Counted from the stretch's first letter, positions 42,875-52,095 are shown. The stretch: DNA of 64,000 nt from Pseudomonas sp. TH43 (GCF_016650635.1 NZ_JAEKFI010000003.1:682001-746000); one strand, 5' to 3'. Program-made: numbers and translations. Notes: generated from the sequence alone by a model not told the origin.

Positions 42875-43324
42875 TTAAAGTTCGAAATCAGCCGGGTTCA
42901 AACCCAGCTCAAGGCAAATCTGACGGCAAGCCGCTTTTTCTTTGTCATCGAAGTTGCCATCCGACGCGCCGATGGCGCAGGCGACACGTACCAGCAAACG
43001 ACCTGCACCGGCATCGCCCTTGATCTTGCCGATCGTTTTCAGCGCTTCGGCCTGACCGATCTGATAATCGAACTCGAACTTTTCGCAGTGACCATTGAAG
43101 GACTTGATGACCTCGGTCATGTTGAAAACCTTCAATTCCGGCGAGTTGCTGATGAACCCGGCCATCTTGGTTTTCTCGGCAGAGGAAATCTCACCGTCTG
43201 CCGACGCAACGACGGCGCAGGCCGCTGTTATGGCATCCATGAACTTCTGGTTTTTGAACTTGCTGGCCTCAGTGGCCAGTTTGTCCCGTGCCATTGCAGC
43301 GTTTTCTTTAAGCCATGCAAACAT
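42875..43324 (-). CDS. terB: Tellurite resistance protein TerB
   Basis: The 149-residue TerB protein has the acidic helical-bundle motifs AACAVVASADGEISSAEKTK and ACAIGASDGNFDDKEKAACR, the two DGxxxxxE-type metal sites of the family. TerB binds TerC and links it to the cytoplasmic Ter proteins. The ATG at 43324 (MFAWLKENAAMARDK) is preceded by GAGG; a longer frame to 43354 is not conserved. It begins 46 bp after terA. Confidence 0.94.
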   Translation of the reverse strand: MFAWLKENAAMARDKLATEASKFKNQKFMDAITAACAVVASADGEISSAEKTKMAGFISNSPELKVFNMTEVIKSFNGHCEKFEFDYQIGQAEALKTIGKIKGDAGAGRLLVRVACAIGASDGNFDDKEKAACRQICLELGLNPADFEL

Positions 43325-43369
43325 TTTGAGGTCCTCTGAAAGGCGGGGCCCCAAGCCCCGCCTGGGTAA

Positions 43370-44539
43370 CTATTTCGAGCCGGCACGCCAGCTCATGCCC
43401 CAACCGTAGGCTTTGTCCACCGCCGAATGCCCGCGGTGGAAATCCACCCGCCGGGAAACCTTGACGGCGCCGTTGACGTTTTCGAGCATGGCAATGGCAC
43501 ACATGCCATCGCGTCCGCCCTCTTCATTGAGGCGCACCTCGATTTCCGGCTGGTTCGGGATGTAGATGGTCACTACACCATCGGTCTCGCGCCAGTTCGG
43601 AGCCCCTTCGTAGATGAAGGCGAAGATCAGGATCCGTCGCACTTCAGCCCACTTGGTGCCGTTGATGTGCAGCCATTCGCCACCGGCCACGGAGCCGGTA
43701 CGGTCGTCGCCCATCAGCTGGATGTAAGGGGCTTGGTTCAAGCTGCCGAAGCAGTTGCCAAGGGCTTGAACCACGCCCTTTTCACCGTCCTGCAACTCGT
43801 ACAGGCAACCCACGTCCAGGTCGATCGAGGAGCTGCTTTTGAAGAAACCGCCGGAACTGCGCTTGTTCCAGTTCAGGTTGACCTTGATCTCGCCGAAACC
43901 GGCGGCGGTCTTCTCCAGGCTGATCGAGCTGCGCGTTTTGTCGAGAGTGACCTTGCTCAGGCTGATCGTCGACTTCGGCGCCGCCGGTGCAGGTGGCGGC
44001 ACTGGCGCAGGGGTCGGAGCCGCTGCTGGAGCAGGAGCCGCCACGTCCACACCGAAATGCTTGGCCAGTGGCTCGAGCCCGCCGTTGAAACCCTGACCGA
44101 CGCAGCGGAATTTCCACTCGCCCTGACGACGATAGAACTCGCCGAGGATCAACGCGGTTTCTTTCATGCCGCTGGTTGGGATCTGCGCTTCAACGTCACC
44201 CGACACCACCATCGACAACTGCGAGACGCGCTCAAAGCTGGCTTTGTTCTCGTAGATCGTGGCGGTCAGCGCGACCTTTTCCACGACCGGTTCGAGTCGG
44301 CTCAGATCAACGTTGAACACCGCGCGACCGGCCGAAGTATCCGACAACGTCACCGCACCGCCGAGCACACTCGGCTGACCGTAAAAGCACATGTCGCCAT
44401 CGCCGCGAACCTTTGCCGTGGTTCCCAGAACGAAGGCCGAGACATCAATGTCGGCGCCGGCAATCGGCGAGTAATTGATGTCGACGCGAAGCGGGCCGCT
44501 GGCAACTGGCGCGTTGCCGCCCGGAGCGAGGGTCGCCAT
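43370..44539 (-). CDS. terA: TerA-like protein with two TerD-type domains
   Basis: The 389-residue protein has a first TerD-like domain (about 1-165, ending RQGEWKFRCVGQGFNGGLEP) without the GDNRTG loop, a Pro/Ala-rich linker (about 172-192), then a second domain that keeps the metal features (SSIDLDVGCLYELQDG, QLMGDDRTGSVAGGEW). This matches TerA. Its ATG overlaps the terZ stop by one base, so translation is coupled. Confidence 0.92.
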   Translation of the reverse strand: MATLAPGGNAPVASGPLRVDINYSPIAGADIDVSAFVLGTTAKVRGDGDMCFYGQPSVLGGAVTLSDTSAGRAVFNVDLSRLEPVVEKVALTATIYENKASFERVSQLSMVVSGDVEAQIPTSGMKETALILGEFYRRQGEWKFRCVGQGFNGGLEPLAKHFGVDVAAPAPAAAPTPAPVPPPAPAAPKSTISLSKVTLDKTRSSISLEKTAAGFGEIKVNLNWNKRSSGGFFKSSSSIDLDVGCLYELQDGEKGVVQALGNCFGSLNQAPYIQLMGDDRTGSVAGGEWLHINGTKWAEVRRILIFAFIYEGAPNWRETDGVVTIYIPNQPEIEVRLNEEGGRDGMCAIAMLENVNGAVKVSRRVDFHRGHSAVDKAYGWGMSWRAGSK

Positions 44540-45123
44540 TAGCGCAGCGCCTGAGTGGCCAGGTTGATCAGGTCATCAGCGGTGCGGCCATGGGTGGTCT
44601 CGCCGATAGCGGTGAACTTCCAGCCATCGCTGTCACGCGACAGGCTGGCCATGACGATGCCGGTGTGAGCGCCACGTTCGGACAGGTTGAAACGGGCCAG
44701 TTCGCTCTTGTTACTGGCGTTGACGATGCGGCAGTAGGCGTTTTCAACTTTTTCGAAATTCTGCCCGGTGAAGCTGTTCACGGTGAACACCAGGTGCTGA
44801 ACCACCGCAGGCAGGCGCTGCAGGTCAACATGGATGGTTTCGTCGTCGCCATCACCTTCGCCCGTGCGGTTGTCACCGGAGTGCTGGATCGAGCCGTCCT
44901 GGGATTTGAGCTGACGGAACCAGACCAGGTCCACAGGCTTCAGGCTGCCGTCGAGCAGGATGCACGAAGCATCGAGGTCGATCTCACCGCCATTGCCCAT
45001 CAGTTTGCCGAGAAAACCGGCCTTTACCGGATCCCAACCCAGGCCGAGGCTGACGCTGGACAACGCAGTGCCGGCCGTTTTTTCCAGGGAAATGGACTGT
45101 TTTTTGCTCAGGGTAAGTGCCAT
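44539..45123 (-). CDS. terZ: TerD-family protein, TerZ position
   Basis: The 194-residue TerD-domain protein begins MALTLSKKQSISLEKTAG and has GGEIDLDASCILLDGSLKPV, HSGDNRTGEGDGDDE and SDGWKFTAIGETTHGRTADD; the insert LGWDPVKAGFLGKLMGNGGE is typical of TerZ. It is first of the classical block terZ-terA-terB-terC-terD-terE. It follows the HAD phosphatase by 2 bp, tying the ter block to the upstream enzyme genes in one operon. Confidence 0.9.
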   Translation of the reverse strand: MALTLSKKQSISLEKTAGTALSSVSLGLGWDPVKAGFLGKLMGNGGEIDLDASCILLDGSLKPVDLVWFRQLKSQDGSIQHSGDNRTGEGDGDDETIHVDLQRLPAVVQHLVFTVNSFTGQNFEKVENAYCRIVNASNKSELARFNLSERGAHTGIVMASLSRDSDGWKFTAIGETTHGRTADDLINLATQALR

Positions 45124-45125
45124 CG

Positions 45126-45881
45126 TTACGCTCCTTGTTGGTCATCGGTGTTCATGGAGCGATCAGTTTTGCCCGCCCCATGCAGGTCGGTGTGCGCATC
45201 GCGCACGCCCGGATTACTTCCTTTGGTTGCCCGCAGACGTCCACGACGCCATGCCGGGTGAAAGTGCCGCCAGTGCGCATCTTCAGCAGCAGCCAGCAGC
45301 TCGTGATCACCGCGGGTATCGCCCCAGGCCCGAATGCGGAATTGCTGCAAATCGCCGTAAACCGCTTCCAGCCTGAGCACCTTGTTTTCGCACCGGCAGT
45401 TGTTGCCGGTAATGTGCCCGGTCAATACACCGTCAATCACTTCCAGCTCGGTGCCGATCAGCTTCACACCAAGACGGTCGGCGAAAGGCTGCAACACCAA
45501 TGCAGGCGAAGCGGAACAGAGAGTCACCACGGCACCGGACTTGATCTCGGCAGCAATCGCCAGCAAGCCTGACGGGCGCATCAAGCGTGGCCAGGCCCGA
45601 ACGCAATAACTCGCGGCTTGCTGCTGCAGCCACTCAAGCTTCACACCCACCAGAAACGTACGGATCAACTGTGCTTTGAGTTCGTCACGGCTCATTCGCC
45701 GCGCCACGAATCGCAGGCTGGGCAACGCCAGCTTCAGCAGGCGCCGATTGAACTCGCGCGCGCCGAAGGCAAACTTCAGAAACGGCACAAAGCTGTCGTT
45801 ACGGGTCAGCGTGCCGTCGAAATCGAACACCGAAAGGACGGGCCGCGGCGGTGCGCCGGGCTTATCGGTCTGCTCTATCAT
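45126..45881 (-). CDS. HAD-superfamily phosphatase (HAD-IB type) of the Ter biosynthetic block
   Basis: The 251-residue protein has HAD motif I with both aspartates (VLSVFDFDGTLTRNDSFVPF, D20 and D22), motif II (VVTLCSASPALV) and an acidic motif IV (RIRAWGDTRGDHELL), the HAD-IB pattern of phosphoserine-phosphatase relatives. Its start overlaps the CitE-like gene stop (ATGA). In Ter loci such phosphatases are predicted to act on a phosphorylated sugar or nucleoside-like intermediate; that is a published prediction, not shown here. A frame to 45950 is rejected as it crosses the overlap. Confidence 0.85.
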   Translation of the reverse strand: MIEQTDKPGAPPRPVLSVFDFDGTLTRNDSFVPFLKFAFGAREFNRRLLKLALPSLRFVARRMSRDELKAQLIRTFLVGVKLEWLQQQAASYCVRAWPRLMRPSGLLAIAAEIKSGAVVTLCSASPALVLQPFADRLGVKLIGTELEVIDGVLTGHITGNNCRCENKVLRLEAVYGDLQQFRIRAWGDTRGDHELLAAAEDAHWRHFHPAWRRGRLRATKGSNPGVRDAHTDLHGAGKTDRSMNTDDQQGA

Positions 45882-46828
45882 CCCGCTACCTCCGCCAGAC
45901 GAATCGAACTCTCGCCGACACCGACTTCCGCATGACGGATGCCGTGCCACTGCGCGCGTTCAAGAATTTTGACGGCCCACTTGTAATGGGTCGCCGGCTC
46001 GCACATCGCGTCGTTGTGCCGGAACACCGCCGGCGCCACATCGCTGACAATCAGCTTGGCGCTGTTGAAGTCCTCAAGGCTGACACGCAGCGTGTCCTGA
46101 ATGATCTCGATCTGGCTTGGGTGAATCGCGGTCTTGCCGACCAGGCCATGAGCGATATCAGATTCCAGTTCCTCCCTGAGCAGGTGCGGCGACGCCAACT
46201 GCTCGAACACCGGCGCAGTCAATGCGAAACCTTGCGAGCCCATGACCCCCGCCAGCATCGGAATCACGTAACCCATCGGCGTGCTGTAGAGCGTGGTGGT
46301 CGGATTGCGCCGAAGACCGAGGCTGCCCATCAAGTCATTGCCGCCAATGCGCAAGGCGATGATGCGCTGATTCAGACTCGCCTTGAGCGCCTGCCCCAAT
46401 TCGACCATGGCAGTTGGGTTGAAAACGTCCGCGGTCTCCAGCGTCGGCATCAGGAACAACGCAGGATTGGTCACGGCCTGTTCCCAGGCGCCGAGGTTGG
46501 CCGAGGTCAGTTTCGGGATGACGAAGCCATCGACGTGCGCCATCAGCGGCCAATCGTTGAGTACCGCTGCCATCTCCGAGTCGCGGGGCCGAACGAACAG
46601 CAACGGGCCGTCCTCTGGACGACCGCCGCGCTGATCGATGACTGTCAGCAAGCCATGCAGGTTGGACAGCGCGGTCGCGATATCGATGTCGGCGACCGCG
46701 TCTTCCAGGCACACCACCAGCGAGCGCAATTCCGGCAGTTTGTTGCGAAACACCACATCCAGCAGGTCCGCACGCGTGGCAGGCATGTACAGCGTGGCGC
46801 CGAGGGCATAGGGAGAAAGGGTTTTCAT
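45878..46828 (-). CDS. CitE-like HpcH/HpaI aldolase/citrate lyase family protein
   Basis: The 316-residue TIM-barrel protein has an N-terminal LYMPATRADLLDVVFRNKLP, the acidic pair around LRSLVVCLEDAVAD, RPRDSEMAAVLNDWPLMAHV, VLIPKL-like VDGFVIPKLTSANL, and IALRIGGNDLMGSLGLRRNP, typical of CitE-like C-C lyases. It begins one base inside the StiP stop. CitE-like lyases recur beside phosphoribosyltransferases and ATP-grasp enzymes in ter operons. The actual substrate is unknown. Confidence 0.87.
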   Translation of the reverse strand: MKTLSPYALGATLYMPATRADLLDVVFRNKLPELRSLVVCLEDAVADIDIATALSNLHGLLTVIDQRGGRPEDGPLLFVRPRDSEMAAVLNDWPLMAHVDGFVIPKLTSANLGAWEQAVTNPALFLMPTLETADVFNPTAMVELGQALKASLNQRIIALRIGGNDLMGSLGLRRNPTTTLYSTPMGYVIPMLAGVMGSQGFALTAPVFEQLASPHLLREELESDIAHGLVGKTAIHPSQIEIIQDTLRVSLEDFNSAKLIVSDVAPAVFRHNDAMCEPATHYKWAVKILERAQWHGIRHAEVGVGESSIRLAEVAG

Positions 46829-47922
46829 CAGCCCAGACTCCGAATGATGGTCACCGCACGATAAGGCCCCAACTGCGCACCCACCTCTTCCACCGGTACG
46901 CCGGCGGCTTCGGTCAGGTGCATCAGCAACTGCACATCGCTGTCGTTGCGGTTGCGGATCAGCACGTGGTGCGGAACCCGGCGCAATACCGCGCGCGTCG
47001 CTTCGGCGATGCCCGGCTTGACCCGGTTGAGGTTGGTGATCTCAAAACGTGTGGCCAACGACTCAACCACGTGGCTGGCCGCCCCCTGAAGTTCCGCACG
47101 CTGAGCATCGCTCCACGGCACGGCTTTGGCCACGACGCCCAAGGCTTTGCGCTGCACTTCGATCTGCTCGATGAACGCTTGCGTCACATCGTGCTCGCGC
47201 AGGTGGTCGTACACCACGCAGCCATGCAGTCCGCCGTTTTCCGGCCAGATCGAGCGCGAAACCAGACCGGAGACCGTGGCCCCCAGAATACCGGACGGGA
47301 TCACCCAGTCTTCGGCAGACGCTGCCATCCAGGCGCGACCGCACGGGTCTGCCAGCACGACCAGTCGCGGCAGCGTGGGGAAACGCGGGTCATCGCCCAG
47401 GCTGCGCTGGATTTCGCCACAGATTGCGCCCTTGCCGGTCCAGCCATCGACAAAGATGATGTTCTCGGCGCCATGGCACTGGATGATGGCTTCCAGGGCA
47501 ACGGTATCGATGCCCCGATCGCGGACGATGCTGATGCCGTAATGGTAGGTTTCGCGGCCCATCTCGATCAGTGCGCGACGCAACAGCACACCCAGCGGCA
47601 GGCCGGCGCGCACGAAGGACACCAGCACAATTGCAGGGCCCGCACAGGCTTCATGCAACCCCAGCGCCAGCGCTTGCACATCGGCGGCCATACGCTCGCC
47701 GTTCTGCGCCAGAACACGCTCGTAGAGTGCCTTGTGAATATCGCTGGGCGCGCTTTCCAGGCTGATCATTTCGGAATAGTGCTTCTGCTTCGTCTGAATC
47801 AGGCGCTCTTTTTCCTCGACGTCGGTCACGTCCATCTGCACGGCTTGCAGCAGAAAGTGGACGTCATCCGGCGCATAGCTCGCGCTGCCCACCGTCAGCA
47901 GTTGGGAGATGGCATTACTCAT
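46828..47922 (-). CDS. StiP-family protein: phosphoribosyltransferase plus PELOTA-like domain
   Basis: The 364-residue protein has a PRTase fold with a PRPP-loop-like motif (NIIFVDGWTGKGAICGE, about 154-170) and an upstream VLVSFVRAGLPLGVLLRRAL. The C-terminal part (from about 295, NLNRVKPGIAEATRAVLRRV) matches the PELOTA-like RNA-binding domain of StiP proteins. Once named a cysteine protease precursor, the family is now seen as PRTase enzymes of Ter-linked systems. It overlaps the upstream HAD gene by 8 bp. Confidence 0.87.
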   Translation of the reverse strand: MSNAISQLLTVGSASYAPDDVHFLLQAVQMDVTDVEEKERLIQTKQKHYSEMISLESAPSDIHKALYERVLAQNGERMAADVQALALGLHEACAGPAIVLVSFVRAGLPLGVLLRRALIEMGRETYHYGISIVRDRGIDTVALEAIIQCHGAENIIFVDGWTGKGAICGEIQRSLGDDPRFPTLPRLVVLADPCGRAWMAASAEDWVIPSGILGATVSGLVSRSIWPENGGLHGCVVYDHLREHDVTQAFIEQIEVQRKALGVVAKAVPWSDAQRAELQGAASHVVESLATRFEITNLNRVKPGIAEATRAVLRRVPHHVLIRNRNDSDVQLLMHLTEAAGVPVEEVGAQLGPYRAVTIIRSLG

Positions 47923-48673
47923 GAATCGACGCCTCTACTCGCTTGGCCAATTGGCTGCGCGTTGGCGTCACCCACCAATGGCACTCCTGCATGAAGGCCA
48001 GATCGGTGATGCTGTCGCCGAAGCCCAGCAGGGGGCGTTCGCCGTTGATTTCGCGGTCACGACGCAACCACTCCTGCACCGCCGCCTGTTTGGACAGGCC
48101 CTGAGGCAGGAAGGCCAGGTTGTTGCTGTTGCCATGAATGTGCATGCCTTCCAGCAACCCTTGCGCCTGAACTTCAGCCAACACGGCGTTGAGTACCTCG
48201 TCGCTGGACTCGTTGTGTTTGGTCACTACGTAGTGACGCAGCCCTTCCTCTTCGACAACCCAGCCACGCAAGGAAATGCCCAGTTGCTTGCCAATGGCGA
48301 GCGTCGCTTCGCTCAATTCCGGCAGACGCTTTTGGTAGTCGGCAAGCAGGTCGCTCATGCGTGCCTGCCAGGCCTGATCGAGCTTGCCGTCGGCGCCAAG
48401 AATCACGCCGCCGTGGGAACAGATGGCGCCCTGGCGGAATGGCAGGCGGACGCGGCTGAAAGCTTCAACACTGCGCGCGGTCACCGGCACTACGTCGGTG
48501 GTGGCGAGCAACCATTCGGTCATCGACTTCTGCACCGGGCTCATGTAACCGTTGGGCTGACCGTCGACGTCGAGGGTCGCCGTGTGGCGTGGCGTATCCG
48601 GCGACATCTTGCGTGCGGTCTGAAACAACGTGTCGTCGAGATCGACCAGCGCCAGCGGGCGATTACTTGGCAT
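47915..48673 (-). CDS. HAD-superfamily phosphatase (Cof-like) of the Ter biosynthetic block
   Basis: The 252-residue protein has HAD motif I (LALVDLDDTLFQTARKM, D11 and D13), motif II (VVPVTARSVEAFSRVRL), a cap region, and motif IV GFGDSITDLAFMQEC. The order resembles the HAD-IIB/Cof group. It overlaps its neighbours on both sides (11 bp with the PRTase, 8 bp with StiP). Two HAD phosphatases in one ter operon suggest two dephosphorylation steps. Confidence 0.87.
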   Translation of the reverse strand: MPSNRPLALVDLDDTLFQTARKMSPDTPRHTATLDVDGQPNGYMSPVQKSMTEWLLATTDVVPVTARSVEAFSRVRLPFRQGAICSHGGVILGADGKLDQAWQARMSDLLADYQKRLPELSEATLAIGKQLGISLRGWVVEEEGLRHYVVTKHNESSDEVLNAVLAEVQAQGLLEGMHIHGNSNNLAFLPQGLSKQAAVQEWLRRDREINGERPLLGFGDSITDLAFMQECHWWVTPTRSQLAKRVEASIHE

Positions 48674-49790
48674 CGACGATCACCTGTGCGTTCAAGGTCT
48701 TCAGCAAGTCGGCTGAAACCGCCTGCGCCGGTGTTTCCGAGCAGATCAACACGCGGTCGAACTGGCCTGGGCGCACGTTGTAGAGAAAGTTGGCGATGCC
48801 CAGACCGTAGTTGTCGGCAAACGACAAGGCATGCCCGATCGCATGCCCCAGAGCGATGGGCGAGCGGCTGGTCGAGCTGAAATGCACATCGGCGCCAGCA
48901 CGCTCCAGACGTTCGGCCAGCAGAAACGGACGCCAGACAAACTCGCTGGTGCCGACGACCAGAACCTTTTCACCCGGTTCTACGTGAAGCTCGGGCGCCA
49001 GGCTATCGGCGACACTGCGCACGCCCAGACGGCCCCAGTCGTTGTCGGCATTCACCGGCCAGTCACCGGCGGCGATGGTGCCCACTGCGGGCATGTCGGG
49101 CAAAGGCGCATCGGGGTCTTCGAAGAATTGGTACGAGCCCTGCAGCAGCGACACTTGATGCACGCGATCGCCCAGCGCATCACGCACCGCGCCGCCCGAC
49201 CAATCGGTCAGCACGCAGGTCACGACCTGTTCGACTTTATCCAGACCGGCATCGACCAGAGCGCGATGCAGATTGATGAACGTCTTGCCCGTCGAGGCCT
49301 CGTCATCGACCAGCACCAGCGAGCGCGCATTGAGCATCTGCTCACGCACCTGCGCGTCAACCGGCAAGTGAATCAAGTGAGCGCTGGCGTGGCTGTGCTC
49401 TTCTTCGAAGCGGGTGAACAGTTCGGTCCCCGTCGGGTGACGGGTGCTGACCATATAGACCGTGTCAGGCCGCGTGGCGCTATACGCCCGGTGTACACCG
49501 GCACCGAGGCCGACAGCGGTTTCGGCCATGCCGATGACCAGGACCGGGCCTGGCAAGTCAGCCGGAATTTCTGCCGCCAGGCTTTCAAAACTGGCCGCCA
49601 TCACCGACGGACGGACCGGAATATGCCGTCCGAGCACTTTGGACACGAACAGGAATGCCCGCTTCGGATTACGACGTTCGGCGAAGCCAAACAGTGATTC
49701 AGGGGCAATGACAGCATCATCAACGTTGACGTCGAGACGCCCGCGCATCAGTTGTGCGCTCAGCGCTTGCGTTGCTGCATTTGATTCCAT
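48663..49790 (-). CDS. Ter-associated phosphoribosyltransferase with TRSP domain
   Basis: The 375-residue protein has an N-terminal PRTase domain (about 25-250) with the PRPP motif LVLVDDEASTGKTFINLHRA at 158-177, and a C-terminal domain (about 260-375; VLVVGTSEFVWRPFLLAERL, then FADNYGLGIANFLYNVRPGQ) consistent with TRSP. Both have been described for Ter-dependent stress systems. The start at 49790 (MESNAATQALSAQLMRG) has AGGAAC upstream. It begins 70 bp after the protease fusion gene. Confidence 0.86.
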   Translation of the reverse strand: MESNAATQALSAQLMRGRLDVNVDDAVIAPESLFGFAERRNPKRAFLFVSKVLGRHIPVRPSVMAASFESLAAEIPADLPGPVLVIGMAETAVGLGAGVHRAYSATRPDTVYMVSTRHPTGTELFTRFEEEHSHASAHLIHLPVDAQVREQMLNARSLVLVDDEASTGKTFINLHRALVDAGLDKVEQVVTCVLTDWSGGAVRDALGDRVHQVSLLQGSYQFFEDPDAPLPDMPAVGTIAAGDWPVNADNDWGRLGVRSVADSLAPELHVEPGEKVLVVGTSEFVWRPFLLAERLERAGADVHFSSTSRSPIALGHAIGHALSFADNYGLGIANFLYNVRPGQFDRVLICSETPAQAVSADLLKTLNAQVIVDAK

Positions 49791-49860
49791 TAACAGTTCC
49801 TGCCTTGGCACTGGACCAAACATCCAGTGCCTCTTCCGTAAGTTTCAATTCAAAGATGAA

Positions 49861-51000
49861 TCAGAGATTTGTGGCTTCCACCCGCCACATAGATGCCTGT
49901 GCTTCGCGCGCGAGTTGCGCTGCGGTAAACGTCTGGCCCGACGCATTCTTTTTGCCGTCAACACGACAGGCGTCGAGGAAAGAAATCAGCAGCGATGCTT
50001 TCACCGCAAAATTCATGTTCTGTGCATCAGGTATGGATGAAGTGACGAGACCGATCACGGCCCCGGAAAAATCAAACAGCGGACTGCCGCTGGAGCCCGG
50101 CTGGATGGCTGCTGTGAACTGCAGCAGGCTGGCGTCGTTGTGCAAACCGAACAGCGCCGAAACGCCACCCTGAGTGACATGGACGCCGCCACCGGCAAAA
50201 CCGGCCAGTGGAAAGCCCAGCGCGACAATGTCTTCGCCCAGATCGCAACCGAACCCGGACTTGAAGGCCACCGGCTTCAGCGCCGGAGAGTCGATCACCC
50301 GTAGCAGGGCGATGTCGTTACGCCGATCAACCACCACCGGATCGGCACGGTAGCGCCCGTCAAACGAGGCAATGTGGATCTCGCGCATGCCTTCAATGAC
50401 GTGGGCGCAAGTCATTACATGGGTGGGGGACACGGCGAAAGCCGTACCGGTGGCGCTGCTCGCCGGACGACCGGATCCCGATGCATTGGGCCGGCCATTG
50501 GGGTGGGCTTCGTCGATCTCCAGACCGATACGACGGCCAAGCGCAGCGAGGCCGTAGGCAGAGCCTTCAGCCAGCGCGCGAAATTTCCATTGTTCATTTC
50601 GGCGGTAGAACTCGCCGATGATGATCGCGGATTCGCCATTTTCGCGAAGATCCAGCGCGTAATCGATCTGGCCATCGACCTGCAGGCGCAGGTTTTTCAG
50701 CTCGCTGACCGGGCCGGCAGCAGAAAAGGTGTAAACCACCAGAAGCACGCGATCGCTGCCCGCCGGAATGTCGTCCAGGTTCAGCTTGCAGCCGACTTTC
50801 TGCTGATCCTCGACCCATTCCATCCAGGCGCGGGGCGTCTGGAACAGGGCTGCATCACCTTTCGGGCGGCGTTTTTCATCAACCGGCAATATGGCAACCG
50901 CGGCATACTCCCCGAAAGCTGAAGAGTTTCCACATTCCAGAGTCCATTCACTCCGGGCGCTTGATACTGCGGTGTTTGCGCCAGGCGCTAGCACCATCAT
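49861..51000 (-). CDS. TerD-like domain fused to a trypsin-like serine protease
   Basis: From the ATG at 51000 (or 50997) the protein is 379 residues. Residues about 1-160 resemble a TerD domain (ending SAIIIGEFYRRNEQWKFRAL) but lack the GDNRTG loop. A Gly/Ser/Pro linker leads to a trypsin-like domain (about 184-345) with the full triad: H200 (THVMTCAHVIEG), D229 (DRRNDIALLRV) and S305 (QPGSSGSPLFDF). There is no signal peptide or membrane segment, so it should act in the cytoplasm. It lies in the ter enzyme block and probably couples Ter signalling to cleavage of an unknown protein. Confidence 0.88.
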   Translation of the reverse strand: MMVLAPGANTAVSSARSEWTLECGNSSAFGEYAAVAILPVDEKRRPKGDAALFQTPRAWMEWVEDQQKVGCKLNLDDIPAGSDRVLLVVYTFSAAGPVSELKNLRLQVDGQIDYALDLRENGESAIIIGEFYRRNEQWKFRALAEGSAYGLAALGRRIGLEIDEAHPNGRPNASGSGRPASSATGTAFAVSPTHVMTCAHVIEGMREIHIASFDGRYRADPVVVDRRNDIALLRVIDSPALKPVAFKSGFGCDLGEDIVALGFPLAGFAGGGVHVTQGGVSALFGLHNDASLLQFTAAIQPGSSGSPLFDFSGAVIGLVTSSIPDAQNMNFAVKASLLISFLDACRVDGKKNASGQTFTAAQLAREAQASMWRVEATNL

Positions 51001-51093
51001 TCCTTGAAAACTCCTTTCATTGCTTCCTGCATTGGTTTGGGCCGGTCGACGCAAACGCGCAAATGGTAGCAGACTTCATATGTCGAATTAATA

Positions 51094-52095
51094 TCAGGGT
51101 GAAGCGACCGCCGCGACGGTAATGCCTTTGACCCGCACGTTTGGCCGCCAGACGCCCTGCGGCTCAGGCAAGCCCAGGCGACGAGTGGCAAAAATCCCCG
51201 GCAGGTTCAAACCGGTCGCCCGGGTGTAGCCGATACCGCCGGAATAGCGCGCGTTGATTTCCAGCAAATGCGGTTTACCGTCCGCATCGTCACGGGTCTG
51301 CACGTTGACAATGCCGTCGCACCTGAAGTGCTCGGCGGCCTTCAGAGCCAGCTCGATAGCAGCGCCTTCACGCTCACAGAGCTGATGCAGGCCCTTTTTA
51401 CGACGACCAACGAACGCGATCGGGCGCCCGGCTTCACACACCATGTCCACCGAACACTCGCTGCCGGCCATGTAGGGCATTACCAACATCGGTGGCGGCG
51501 GCGTTACTGCCGAACGATAGCCGTGCATATAGATGTCGAAATTCACTTCACGTACATCAGGGTTGGCGAAGCAGCGGAAAGGATCGGCACTTTCCTTGAA
51601 CCGCCAGAAACCCTGGCCGTAAATGCCCACGGCAGGTTTCACGCAGACTTCACCCGAGGCACTGAGCGTGCGGTAGGCCGCCAGCAACTCTTCGGCATTC
51701 GATGCGGTGATGGCCGGCACGCAAGCCAGGCCGACGCGTTCTGCTTCAGCCGTGAAGCGGCTCTTGTCATCGACCAGGTCAAACGTGTCCAGTGAAAGTG
51801 CACCGGTGACCAACACCAGGCCCGCGCGCTCGAAACGCTCACGAGCATGCTCGAATTCCCGACCCACGCGGCCCGCCAGGACCACTTTGATTTGCTCAGC
51901 CTGAGCAGTTGCAATGACCCAATCGATGCGTTCCTGATTGTCCGCAGGCTCGACAAGGCCGACATCCGCGACCGAAGTGATTTCGGGACGATCCTGTCGA
52001 TGCGAGGCAAAAATTTTCACGTCGGCAGGCAACGCCTCGCGCGCACCGAGAATGATGTCCCGTTGACTGGACTGCCCTTCGAGAAACCAGATCAC
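51094..52095 (-). CDS. ATP-grasp ligase of the Ter biosynthetic block
   Basis: The 333-residue ATP-grasp protein has an N-terminal pre-ATP-grasp region, the loop CVKPAVGIYGQGFWRFKES, the nucleotide strand MLVMPYMAGSECSVDMVCEA and the metal site HLLEINARYSGGIGYTRA with the catalytic E and N. It is related to carbamoyl-phosphate synthase/biotin carboxylase-type ligases, which make an acyl-phosphate and join an amine or thiol. It starts at GTG 52095 with AAGGAAGGG upstream and is the first gene of the ter operon. The ligation substrate is unknown. Confidence 0.88.
   Translation of the reverse strand: MIWFLEGQSSQRDIILGAREALPADVKIFASHRQDRPEITSVADVGLVEPADNQERIDWVIATAQAEQIKVVLAGRVGREFEHARERFERAGLVLVTGALSLDTFDLVDDKSRFTAEAERVGLACVPAITASNAEELLAAYRTLSASGEVCVKPAVGIYGQGFWRFKESADPFRCFANPDVREVNFDIYMHGYRSAVTPPPPMLVMPYMAGSECSVDMVCEAGRPIAFVGRRKKGLHQLCEREGAAIELALKAAEHFRCDGIVNVQTRDDADGKPHLLEINARYSGGIGYTRATGLNLPGIFATRRLGLPEPQGVWRPNVRVKGITVAAVASP

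Noticed and set aside
41796..42878. 360-codon plus-strand frame
   Set aside because: Antisense to terC; no domain or ribosome-binding site.
43427..44542. 371-codon plus-strand frame
   Set aside because: Antisense to terA; low-complexity shadow.
46918..47994. 358-codon plus-strand frame
   Set aside because: Antisense to the StiP-type gene; shadow frame.
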